DNA from: Nocardioides euryhalodurans
GTDB lineage: Bacteria; Actinomycetota; Actinomycetes; Propionibacteriales; Nocardioidaceae
Direction: 5' to 3'
Length of the DNA: 64,000 nucleotides
Assembly: GCF_004564375.1 (NCBI RefSeq)
Contig: NZ_CP038267.1
Location: 1,056,501-1,120,500 of the forward strand
The notes under the pieces were generated by a model. That model saw only the letters and a list, made by a program, of their open reading frames with translations, was not told the origin of the DNA and did not search any database. The stretch's first letter is position 1; each line of letters opens with the position of its first letter. This document shows, one piece after another, positions 55,644 to 64,000 of this stretch. A program made the position numbers and the translations under genes.

Positions 55644-57092
55644 CTACTCGTCGAAGCCCTTGCGGGTCATCTCGCCCCAGTCGTGGCGGGTCCCCCGCAG
55701 CGCCTCGACCAGGCCGCCGAGACGCCAGAAGGCGTTGAGCTGCCGGTAGCCGAGGTTCTCCTCCACGGCGGCCCAGACCGCGCGGAACAGGTCGCGCAGG
55801 CCGCGGTAGCGGCGGAAGGACAGCTCCTCGGCCAGCAGCGCCACGAGCGTGACGAAGACGGCGAACAGCACCGACGCCGCGAGCAGCAGCACCACGACCT
55901 CGGGGTTGACCAGGTCGAGCTGGGGGTACCAGTTCTCGGTCAGCAGCAGGAGCAGCAGGAAGAGGAACCACAGCAGACCGAAGACCTCGACGGCGGGCGC
56001 GAGCAGCTCGAAGAAGAGGAACCAGGGCATCGTGACCATCCCGATCACGCCATAGCGGGGACGGAACAGCATCGACCGGTGGCGCAGGAAGATCTCGGCC
56101 AGCCCGCGGTGCCAGCGGCGGCGCTGCTTGCGCAGCACGGCACGCGTCTCGGGCACCTCGGTCCACGCGACGGGCTCGGGCACGAACACCACGTCGCCCT
56201 CCTGCTCGAGGTCGCCCAGCATCCGGTGGATCCGCACCACCAGCTCGGCGTCCTCGCCGATGCTGTTGACCGACATCCCTCCGACTGCCTGGAGCACGTC
56301 CTTGCGGAAGATGCCGAAGGCCCCGGAGATGATGAGCAGCCCACCGAGGCGCGACCAGCCGGCCCGGCCGATGAGGAAGGCGCGGAGGTACTCGACCACC
56401 GCGATCCTGGCGAGCAGCCGCCCCGGCATCCGCAACGACGTCACGCGGCCCCGCTCGACGCGCGAGCCGTTGGCCACCCGGACCACGCCGCCGGCGGCGA
56501 CCACCCGTCCGGGGTTGTCGGCGAAGGGTCGCGCCACGTTGAGCAACGCCTGGGGGTCGAGCAGCGAGTCCGCGTCGACCATGCAGACCAGCTCCTTGCG
56601 GGAGTAGTTGATCCCCGCGTTGAGCGCGTCGGCCTTGCCGCCGTTGGTCTTGGCGACCAGGGCGAGGTTGTGGGCGCCGCGACGGCTGACGTACGTCTGC
56701 TCGACCACTCCCTCGAGCTCGATGTCCCCGCTCGGGACCAGGGGCACGGGGGCCATGTCGAACTCGCGGATCAGCTTCTCGCGGGTGTCGTCGGTGGAGC
56801 CGTCGTCGATGACGACGACCTCGAAGTCGGGGTAGCGCAGCGAGATCATCGCCTGGACCGACTGCACGATGGTGGCCGACTCGTTGTGGGCCGGCATCAG
56901 CACCGAGACACCGCGCGAGTTCGGGTCGAGGAACCACTGGTCGTAGCCGGCGTACTCGAGACGCCGGCGGTAGCCGGCGAGGTCGCCCATCGCGAACCCG
57001 GTCAGCACCAGGAAGCTGAGGTTGATCATCACGGAGTAGGCCGCGATGCCGATGGTGAGGACGAGGACGGCGACCTCGAGCGCGTCGCTCAC
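55644..57092 (-). CDS. membrane GT2 glycosyltransferase (poly-GlcNAc/hyaluronan-synthase-like)
   Basis: The 482-residue protein has an N-terminal helix (about 8-35), a GT-A catalytic domain and a C-terminal group of helices (about 340-425). All processive GT2 marks are present: [10 protein letters not shown] (D96-D97), MVDADS (D173, D175), the catalytic base in GEDAE (E280-D281) and QRRRWHRG (323-330). It should build a polysaccharide at the membrane; the sugar is unknown, and the PgaC/IcaA group is closest. No PilZ domain is seen. Its GTG overlaps the HEAT-repeat gene stop by four bases, so it is coupled to that gene and the response regulator. Confidence 0.88.
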   Translation of the reverse strand: MSDALEVAVLVLTIGIAAYSVMINLSFLVLTGFAMGDLAGYRRRLEYAGYDQWFLDPNSRGVSVLMPAHNESATIVQSVQAMISLRYPDFEVVVIDDGSTDDTREKLIREFDMAPVPLVPSGDIELEGVVEQTYVSRRGAHNLALVAKTNGGKADALNAGINYSRKELVCMVDADSLLDPQALLNVARPFADNPGRVVAAGGVVRVANGSRVERGRVTSLRMPGRLLARIAVVEYLRAFLIGRAGWSRLGGLLIISGAFGIFRKDVLQAVGGMSVNSIGEDAELVVRIHRMLGDLEQEGDVVFVPEPVAWTEVPETRAVLRKQRRRWHRGLAEIFLRHRSMLFRPRYGVIGMVTMPWFLFFELLAPAVEVFGLLWFLFLLLLLLTENWYPQLDLVNPEVVVLLLAASVLFAVFVTLVALLAEELSFRRYRGLRDLFRAVWAAVEENLGYRQLNAFWRLGGLVEALRGTRHDWGEMTRKGFDE

Positions 57093-58138
57093 GAGGCCCT
57101 CAGATCGGCGAGCGCGAGCGCCTCCCGAGCCACGGGAACGCTCGTCGACTCCAAGATGGTGCGCCCCGCCCTGCCCGAGCGGCGCAGGGCGTTGGCGGCC
57201 GTACGCGCCACCTCGACGTCCTCGTCACCGAGCCCGATCTCCAGCACGAGGAGCGCCGACGGCCCGCCGATCATCCCGGCGGCCGTCGTGGCCGAGCGGC
57301 GGATCTCCGGCGAGGCGTCGCCGAGCTGGGAGGCGACCCCGGTCATCGAGCCCGGCGCCCCGAGCTCGCCGAGCGCCTGGAGGGCGGCGATCCGCAGCTC
57401 CTCGTCGGGCTCCTTGAGGCACGCCTCGAGGGCCGGGACCGCGGTGTAGTTGCCCACCAGACCCAGCGCCTCCGCAGCCAGCCACTGCTCGCGCACGGGG
57501 TCGGTCGTCACCGGCTCCTCGAGCCGGGCCACGAGCACGGCGGCCGCCGGCTCGCCGATCTGGTCGACGGCCGCGAGGAAGTCGTGGCGCAGGCGCGGGT
57601 CCGCGGCGGCGGTCGAGAGCATCTGCTCGATCACCTCGGGCCTCGGAAAGCTCGCCAGGGCGAGCATCGCCGTGCGACGGGCGGTGAAGTCGCGGTCGTC
57701 GAGCCCGGCGAGGACGTCGCCCGCCCGCTCGTCGAGGGCCAGCACCCCGAGCCGGTAGTAGCCACGCGCCCGTCGTACGGCCGACGGACTGGTCGTGGAG
57801 TTGCGGGCCTGGTCGACCGAGCCCCAGGCGCGCAGCACGTCGCGCACCCGCTGCCGGGCCTCCCCCCGGAGCTTGGGCACCAGGGCGAAGGCGTCGTCCT
57901 CGACGGCGCGGCGCTCGTCGGCGGAGAGCCCGAGGAGCCGGCGGTGGGCGTCCTCGACCTCGTCGGGCTCGCCGGCGCTCAGGGTCAGCACGACCCGCCA
58001 GAGCGGTGTCCGCAGCTCGTGGGTGAGTCGCTCCTCGCGATCGGCGTGCAGCCTGATCACGATGAGCGAGATGACGACGACGAGGCACCCGAGACCGATG
58101 GTCACAGCGGCCCAGTAACCGATGTGACCGATCGTCAT
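57089..58138 (-). CDS. membrane-anchored HEAT-repeat protein
   Basis: The 349-residue protein has one N-terminal transmembrane helix ([20 protein letters not shown]) and about five to six HEAT/PBS-lyase-type helical repeats to the end (for example [58 protein letters not shown]). No catalytic motif is visible; HEAT arrays serve as binding scaffolds. Its ATG overlaps the response-regulator stop (ATGA) and its own stop overlaps the GT2 start (GTGA). It probably links the phosphorylated regulator to the glycosyltransferase at the membrane, which is inference. Confidence 0.85.
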   Translation of the reverse strand: MTIGHIGYWAAVTIGLGCLVVVISLIVIRLHADREERLTHELRTPLWRVVLTLSAGEPDEVEDAHRRLLGLSADERRAVEDDAFALVPKLRGEARQRVRDVLRAWGSVDQARNSTTSPSAVRRARGYYRLGVLALDERAGDVLAGLDDRDFTARRTAMLALASFPRPEVIEQMLSTAAADPRLRHDFLAAVDQIGEPAAAVLVARLEEPVTTDPVREQWLAAEALGLVGNYTAVPALEACLKEPDEELRIAALQALGELGAPGSMTGVASQLGDASPEIRRSATTAAGMIGGPSALLVLEIGLGDEDVEVARTAANALRRSGRAGRTILESTSVPVAREALALADLRAS

Positions 58139-58506
58139 CTGGAGCGGGAGAGCAGCGCCTGCACGCGCGAGGCGAGCTCGCGCGGGCTGAACGGCTTGGT
58201 GATGTAGTCGTCGGCGCCGGAGTCGAAGCCGGTCTCGACGTCGGACTCCTGGGCCCGCGCGGTCAGCAGGATCACCGGGAGGTCGGCGAGCGCGGGCTCG
58301 GCGCGGATCGCACGGATGGCGTCGAGGCCGGAGACACCCGGCATCATCACGTCGAGGACCGCGAGGTCCGGCTTCTCCGCCATGCAGGCGTCGATGGCGG
58401 CAGCGCCGTCACCGACCGCCACGATGTCGTGGCCCATGGTCGAGAGCTTGAACTCGACGAGCTCACGGATGTCGACGTCGTCGTCGGCGACAAGGATCCT
58501 GGCCAC
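58135..58506 (-). CDS. single-domain response regulator
   Basis: The 123-residue protein is one receiver domain only. It has the acidic pocket VADDD (8-10), the phospho-acceptor D52 (LAVLDVMMPG), T82 (LLTA) and K104 (ITKPFSP). There is no output domain, so it must act by protein contact. It leads an operon with HEAT and GT2 genes joined by overlapping stop/start codons. No histidine kinase is adjacent. The GTG start has a strong AGGAGG, and TAGGGT (58535-58540) may be its -10 element. Confidence 0.92.
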   Translation of the reverse strand: MARILVADDDVDIRELVEFKLSTMGHDIVAVGDGAAAIDACMAEKPDLAVLDVMMPGVSGLDAIRAIRAEPALADLPVILLTARAQESDVETGFDSGADDYITKPFSPRELASRVQALLSRSR

Positions 58507-58591
58507 GGGTGTTCCTCCTGGGGGGTCGACGTCAACCCTAGCGGGCTGCTGCCGGGCGCGCGGCCACTTGGGTCACGCGGTGTCGAGGGTG

Positions 58592-60415
<1,824 letters not shown>

Positions 60416-60440
60416 GTGAGGTCCTTCCCACGTATCAGTG

Positions 60441-60654
60441 CCGACCCGGAACGTCGGGTCGGGCTTTCGGTCACGGCTTCCCCGTCTGCTCGAGGTGCTG
60501 CCCGGGGGCGCACGGTCGAGGCGGGCACGGGCGGACCGTGCCGGACGAGGAAGAGTTACACCGGGGCGACCGGCCGGGAAGCAGCCGGCGCGATGGTGTA
60601 CGCCGAGATCAACGGCGCATCGTCAGGGTAGCACCACGAGTCCGCGATGTGACA
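60441..60654 (-). promoter_or_regulatory. rho promoter and long leader
   Basis: On the minus strand TACCCT (60625-60630) with TGTCAC (60649-60654) at 18-base spacing is the best promoter match between thrB and rho. It would give a leader of about 200 bases. A hairpin CCGACCC/GGGTCGG (60441-60462) lies 26 bases before the rho GTG. Rho genes often control themselves through their leaders; nothing here proves it. Confidence 0.35.
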
Positions 60655-60671
60655 TCCGGCTCATCGGCGCG

Positions 60672-61571
60672 TCACGCCACCCGCACCCCGTCCCGGCTGA
60701 CCTCCAGGGACAGCGACCGCCAGCCGTGCGGCGCGCCACGCCGCAGCTCGGCGGCGTCGCACCCGGCGCAGAACGCCAGCACCGTGGGCCCGGCCCCGGA
60801 GACGACGGCCGCGACGCCACCCGCCCGCAGCGCGTCCACGAGGTCGAGGCTCTCCGGCATCGCGGGGCGCCGGTAGGTCTGGTGCAGCCAGTCGCGGGTG
60901 GCCAGGTGGAGGTGCTCGGGACGTCCGGCGAGGGCGGTCACGAGCAGCGCGGCCCGGCCGGCGTTGGCGGCGGCGTCCGCGTGCGGGACGGTGTCCGGGA
61001 GGAGCTGCCGCGCAGCCTCGGTCGACACCGGGGTGGGAGGCACGAACACCACGGCCGAGACCCGCGGGTCGACCGAGGCCGGCACCGCCCAGAAGTCCTC
61101 GCCCTCGTGGCCGCTGACGACGAAGCCGCCGTACCAGGCGGGAGCGACGTTGTCGGGATGACCCTCGAGCCGCGCGGCGAGCCGGAAGGCCGCGTCGTCG
61201 TCGAGCAGCAGCGTGCCGCCGGCGACCAGCGCGCGGGCGAGGGCGATGCCGCCCACGATCGCCGCGGACGACGAGCCCAGGCCGCGGGCGTGCGGGACCG
61301 CGTTGTCGCAGCGCAGCCGCAGCCCCGGGGGCCGCTGGCCCATCTCGTCGAAGGCCAGGTTCATCGCGCGCACCACGAGGTGCGTCTCGTCGCGGGGGAC
61401 CTCGTCGCTCCCCTCCCCCGTGACCTCGACCGTCAGCCCGCCGCCGGTGACCTCGCCGGTCAGCGTGTCGCGGAGGTCGAGCGCCAGCCCGAGCGCGTCG
61501 TAGCCGGGGCCGAGGTTGGCCGAGGTCGCCGGCACCGAGACCTGCACCGGTCCCTGGACGAAGGTGGTCAC
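60672..61571 (-). CDS. thrB: homoserine kinase
   Basis: The 299-residue GHMP kinase phosphorylates homoserine for threonine synthesis. It shows the N-terminal VSVPATSANLGPGYDALGLA, the ATP loop VPHARGLGSSSAAIVGG and the C-terminal AAVVSGAGPTVLAF. The GTG start lies three bases after the thrC stop. It is the last gene of the lysA-hom-thrC-thrB operon. Confidence 0.96.
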   Translation of the reverse strand: MTTFVQGPVQVSVPATSANLGPGYDALGLALDLRDTLTGEVTGGGLTVEVTGEGSDEVPRDETHLVVRAMNLAFDEMGQRPPGLRLRCDNAVPHARGLGSSSAAIVGGIALARALVAGGTLLLDDDAAFRLAARLEGHPDNVAPAWYGGFVVSGHEGEDFWAVPASVDPRVSAVVFVPPTPVSTEAARQLLPDTVPHADAAANAGRAALLVTALAGRPEHLHLATRDWLHQTYRRPAMPESLDLVDALRAGGVAAVVSGAGPTVLAFCAGCDAAELRRGAPHGWRSLSLEVSRDGVRVA

Positions 61572-61574
61572 GCC

Positions 61575-62639
61575 CTAGCCCAGTCCGGCGGCGCGGGCCG
61601 CCTCGTCGACATTTGGGTCCACGACGGTGTCGACGACCCCGCCGAGCCCCTCGAGCGCGGTCGCGGTGTCCTTGAGCCCGTGTCCGGTGACGGTCACGAC
61701 GACGGTGAGGCCGGCGTACGACTCACCCTGCTCGAGCTCCTGCAGCAGCCCGGCGACACCGGCTGCCGAGGCCGGCTCGACGAAGACGCCGTCGCGGCTC
61801 GCGAGGTCGCGCTGCGCTGCCAGGATCTGGTCGTCGCTCACCGCCGCGAACCGCCCGCCGGACTCGTCGCGCGCCGCCACGGCGAGCTGCCACGAGGCCG
61901 GGTTGCCGATCCGGATCGCGGTGGCCTTCGTCTCCGGGTCCGGGAACGGCTCACCGGTCACGAGCGGCGCCGCGCCCTCGGCCTGGAAGCCACGCATCAC
62001 GGGGCGACGGGTGGCGCGGCCGAGGTCGGCGTACTGCCGGTAGCCGAGCCAGTACGCCGAGATGTTGCCGGCGTTGCCGACCGGCAGCACGTGCACGTCG
62101 GGGGCGTCGCCGAGGAAGTCGACGATCTCGAAGGCCGCGGTCTTCTGCCCCTCGAGCCGCACCGGGTTGACGGAGTTGACCAGGGCCACGGGGTAGTCCT
62201 CGGAGAGGCCGCGCGCCATCTGCAGGCAGTGGTCGAAGTTGCCGCGGACCATGATGATCCGGGCGCCGTGGACGATCGCCTGGGCCATCTTGCCCGCGGC
62301 GATCTTGCCCTCGGGGACCAGCACGAGGGGCTTCAGCCCTGCCTTCGCGGCGTACGCCGCCATCGACGCCGACGTGTTGCCCGTCGACGCGCACACGACC
62401 GCCTCGGCACCCTCGTGGCGCGCCACCGAGATCGCCGCGGTCATGCCGCGGTCCTTGAAGGACCCGGTGGGGTTGTCGCCCTCCACCTTGAGGTGCACGT
62501 CCGCGCCCGTCAGCCGGGACAGCCAGCCCGAGTGCACCAGTGGCGTCCCGCCCTCCCGGAGGGTGACGGCCTCGACCCCGGCGGGGATGTCGAGCAGGTC
62601 GCGGTACTCCTCCACGACGCCGTGCCACTGGTGGTTCAT
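61575..62639 (-). CDS. thrC: threonine synthase
   Basis: The 354-residue PLP enzyme turns O-phosphohomoserine into threonine. The PLP lysine lies in [19 protein letters not shown]; the phosphate-binding loop is [14 protein letters not shown]. The length fits the short bacterial-plant type class of threonine synthase found in actinobacteria. Its ATG overlaps the hom stop (ATGA), giving coupled translation. Confidence 0.96.
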   Translation of the reverse strand: MNHQWHGVVEEYRDLLDIPAGVEAVTLREGGTPLVHSGWLSRLTGADVHLKVEGDNPTGSFKDRGMTAAISVARHEGAEAVVCASTGNTSASMAAYAAKAGLKPLVLVPEGKIAAGKMAQAIVHGARIIMVRGNFDHCLQMARGLSEDYPVALVNSVNPVRLEGQKTAAFEIVDFLGDAPDVHVLPVGNAGNISAYWLGYRQYADLGRATRRPVMRGFQAEGAAPLVTGEPFPDPETKATAIRIGNPASWQLAVAARDESGGRFAAVSDDQILAAQRDLASRDGVFVEPASAAGVAGLLQELEQGESYAGLTVVVTVTGHGLKDTATALEGLGGVVDTVVDPNVDEAARAAGLG

Positions 62640-63955
62640 TCGGTGTCCCCCTCGACGCGCATCACCGAGGTCACCTCGCGCACCGCGTCCATGGTGCGGA
62701 GCTGCTCCACGGTCGCGGCGAGCTGGGCGTCGGTGGCGGTGTGGGAGACCACGACGAGCTGGGCGTCGGCGCCACGCCCCTCCTGCTTCACGGTCTGGAT
62801 CGAGACGCCGTGGTCGGCGAAGGAGGTCGCCACCGCGGCCAGCACGCCCGCGCGGTCGTCGACGTCGATCGCGACGTGGTAGCGGGTGACGGTCTCGCCC
62901 ATCGGGAGCACCGGCCGGTCGGCGTACGCCGACTCACCGGGGCCGCTGCGTCCCGACAGCCGGTTGCGGGCGACCGTGACCAGGTCCCCGAGCACCGCGG
63001 AGGCGGTGGGGGCGCCACCGGCGCCGGGTCCGTAGAACATCAGCTGGCCGGCGGCACGGGACTCCACGAACACCGCGTTGTAGGCCTCGCGCACCGAGGC
63101 CAGCGGGTGGCTGGCGGGGATCATCGCCGGGTGCACGCGCACCGCGACCGCCTCGTCACCGTCGGCGTTGCGACGCAGCTCGGCGATCGCGAGCAGCTTG
63201 ACGACCGAGCCCATCTCGCGTGCCGACTGCACGTCGGCCGCGGTCACCTCCGAGATCCCCTCCCGGTGGACGTCGTCGGCGGTCACCCTCGAGTGGAAGG
63301 CGAGACTGGCCAGGATCGCGGCCTTGGCGGCGGCGTCGAAGCCCTCGACGTCGGCGGTCGGGTCGGCCTCGGCGTAGCCGAGGTCCTGGGCCTCCTCGAG
63401 CGCCTCCGCGAACCCCGCTCCGGAGGTGTCCATCCGGTCGAGGATGAAGTTGGTGGTGCCGTTGACGATGCCGAGCACCCGGGTGACCCGGTCACCGGCG
63501 AGGGACTCCCGCAGCGGCCGCAGGATCGGGATCGCCCCGGCCACCGAGGCCTCGTAGAACAGGTCGCGGCCGGCCTGGGCGGCGGCGTCGAACAGCGTCG
63601 GGCCGTCGGCCGCGAGCAGGGCCTTGTTGGCCGTGACCACGGCCGCACCGTGCTCGAGCGCGGAGAGGATCAGCCCGCGGGCGGGCTCGATGCCGCCGAT
63701 GACCTCGACCACCAGGTCGACGTCGTCGCGGGCGACCAGGCCCTGCGCGTCGGTCGTCAGCAGCCCCGCGGGCACCTCCACCTCGCGCGGCGCGTCGAGA
63801 CGGCGAACGGCGACGCCGACGAGCTCGAGCGGCGCACCGATCCGCGCCGCCAGGTCGTCGGACTGCTCGTCGAGCAGCCGTACGACCTGCGAGCCGACCG
63901 AGCCGCACCCCAGCACCGCGACCCTCAGGGGCCTCACCGACTCCGCGTCACTCAC
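62636..63955 (-). CDS. hom: homoserine dehydrogenase
   Basis: The 439-residue enzyme reduces aspartate semialdehyde to homoserine. It has the NAD(P) loop [19 protein letters not shown], the catalytic region [14 protein letters not shown] and [19 protein letters not shown], and a C-terminal ACT domain (about 355-439; [20 protein letters not shown]). The ACT domain usually mediates feedback inhibition by threonine. The GTG at 63955 has GGGAG upstream and overlaps the last eight bases of lysA. Confidence 0.96.
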   Translation of the reverse strand: MSDAESVRPLRVAVLGCGSVGSQVVRLLDEQSDDLAARIGAPLELVGVAVRRLDAPREVEVPAGLLTTDAQGLVARDDVDLVVEVIGGIEPARGLILSALEHGAAVVTANKALLAADGPTLFDAAAQAGRDLFYEASVAGAIPILRPLRESLAGDRVTRVLGIVNGTTNFILDRMDTSGAGFAEALEEAQDLGYAEADPTADVEGFDAAAKAAILASLAFHSRVTADDVHREGISEVTAADVQSAREMGSVVKLLAIAELRRNADGDEAVAVRVHPAMIPASHPLASVREAYNAVFVESRAAGQLMFYGPGAGGAPTASAVLGDLVTVARNRLSGRSGPGESAYADRPVLPMGETVTRYHVAIDVDDRAGVLAAVATSFADHGVSIQTVKQEGRGADAQLVVVSHTATDAQLAATVEQLRTMDAVREVTSVMRVEGDTE

Positions 63956-64000
63956 TGGCTGCTCCCATGTCGGTTGCCAACAGGTCGTCCTCTGTCTCGC
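63948..64000 (-). CDS. lysA: diaminopimelate decarboxylase, last codons only
   Basis: Sixteen codons ([16 protein letters not shown]) and a TGA are in frame from the right edge. They resemble the usual LysA C-terminus (RET-x-x-DLL), and lysA lies upstream of hom in related actinobacteria. The stop overlaps the hom start by eight bases. The fragment is short, so the call rests on motif plus gene order. Confidence 0.7.
   Translation of the reverse strand, partial: ETEDDLLATDMGAASE

Overview
The window is about 64 kb of very GC-rich chromosome with dense, often overlapping genes, frequent GTG starts and hairpin terminators without U-tracts. Gene content and order point to a high-GC actinobacterium. 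A relative of Nocardioides (Propionibacteriales) is the best guess, but that is inference from gene content and no 16S or marker search was possible. The order lysA-hom-thrC-thrB-rho-rpmE-prfA-prmC-sua5-wecA-atpI-atpBEFHAGDC-DUF2550, followed by a PduO adenosyltransferase, nucS, methylmalonyl-CoA epimerase and thiolase, is the backbone known from Mycobacterium and Streptomyces, here read from right to left.

Layout by region. 0-8.5 kb: two GT4 glycosyltransferases, meaB, an acetyl-CoA acetyltransferase, methylmalonyl-CoA epimerase, crotonyl-CoA carboxylase/reductase (ccr), a Scy/FilP/DivIVA-like coiled-coil protein and an AI-2E-type membrane protein. 8.4-33.3 kb: an accessory block holding an EamA exporter with a divergent CGNR regulator, an alpha/beta hydrolase, a CPA2 antiporter, a HerA-like ATPase, an HdeD-like protein, an MFS transporter with a small partner, a GH114-like secreted protein, a large LuxR/ATPase regulator, a tandem-duplicated 3-hydroxyacyl-CoA dehydrogenase and a secreted multidomain protein of about 3,640 residues. 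33.4-43.7 kb: nucS, DUF952, a PAS histidine kinase, D-amino-acid oxidase, ferritin with a Cys-rich small protein and candidate iron boxes, DUF427, an ethylmalonyl-CoA mutase-like enzyme, STAS, a cobalamin adenosyltransferase, an MFS transporter and DUF2550. 43.7-51.4 kb: the F1Fo ATP synthase operon, with atpH broken by a one-base frameshift. 51.5-57 kb: wecA, sua5, prmC, prfA and rpmE, then GT2. 57-64 kb: HEAT and response-regulator genes coupled to that GT2 gene, then rho and the threonine pathway genes thrB, thrC and hom, and the last codons of lysA at the edge.

How the genes work together. Thiolase, hydroxyacyl-CoA dehydrogenase, Ccr, epimerase and the B12-dependent mutase, with the B12 helpers MeaB and PduO, make up much of the ethylmalonyl-CoA route of acetyl-CoA assimilation. 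Only crotonase and the mesaconyl/malyl-CoA steps are not seen here. The right half is housekeeping: energy conversion, translation termination, Rho and aspartate-family amino acids. A translationally coupled operon (response regulator, membrane HEAT protein, processive GT2) lies between rho and rpmE, which are adjacent in Mycobacterium.

No rRNA, tRNA, CRISPR array, insertion sequence or phage gene was recognised. No gene-free stretch exceeds 300 bases; the longest are about 255 b (rho leader) and 220 b (before the LuxR gene).
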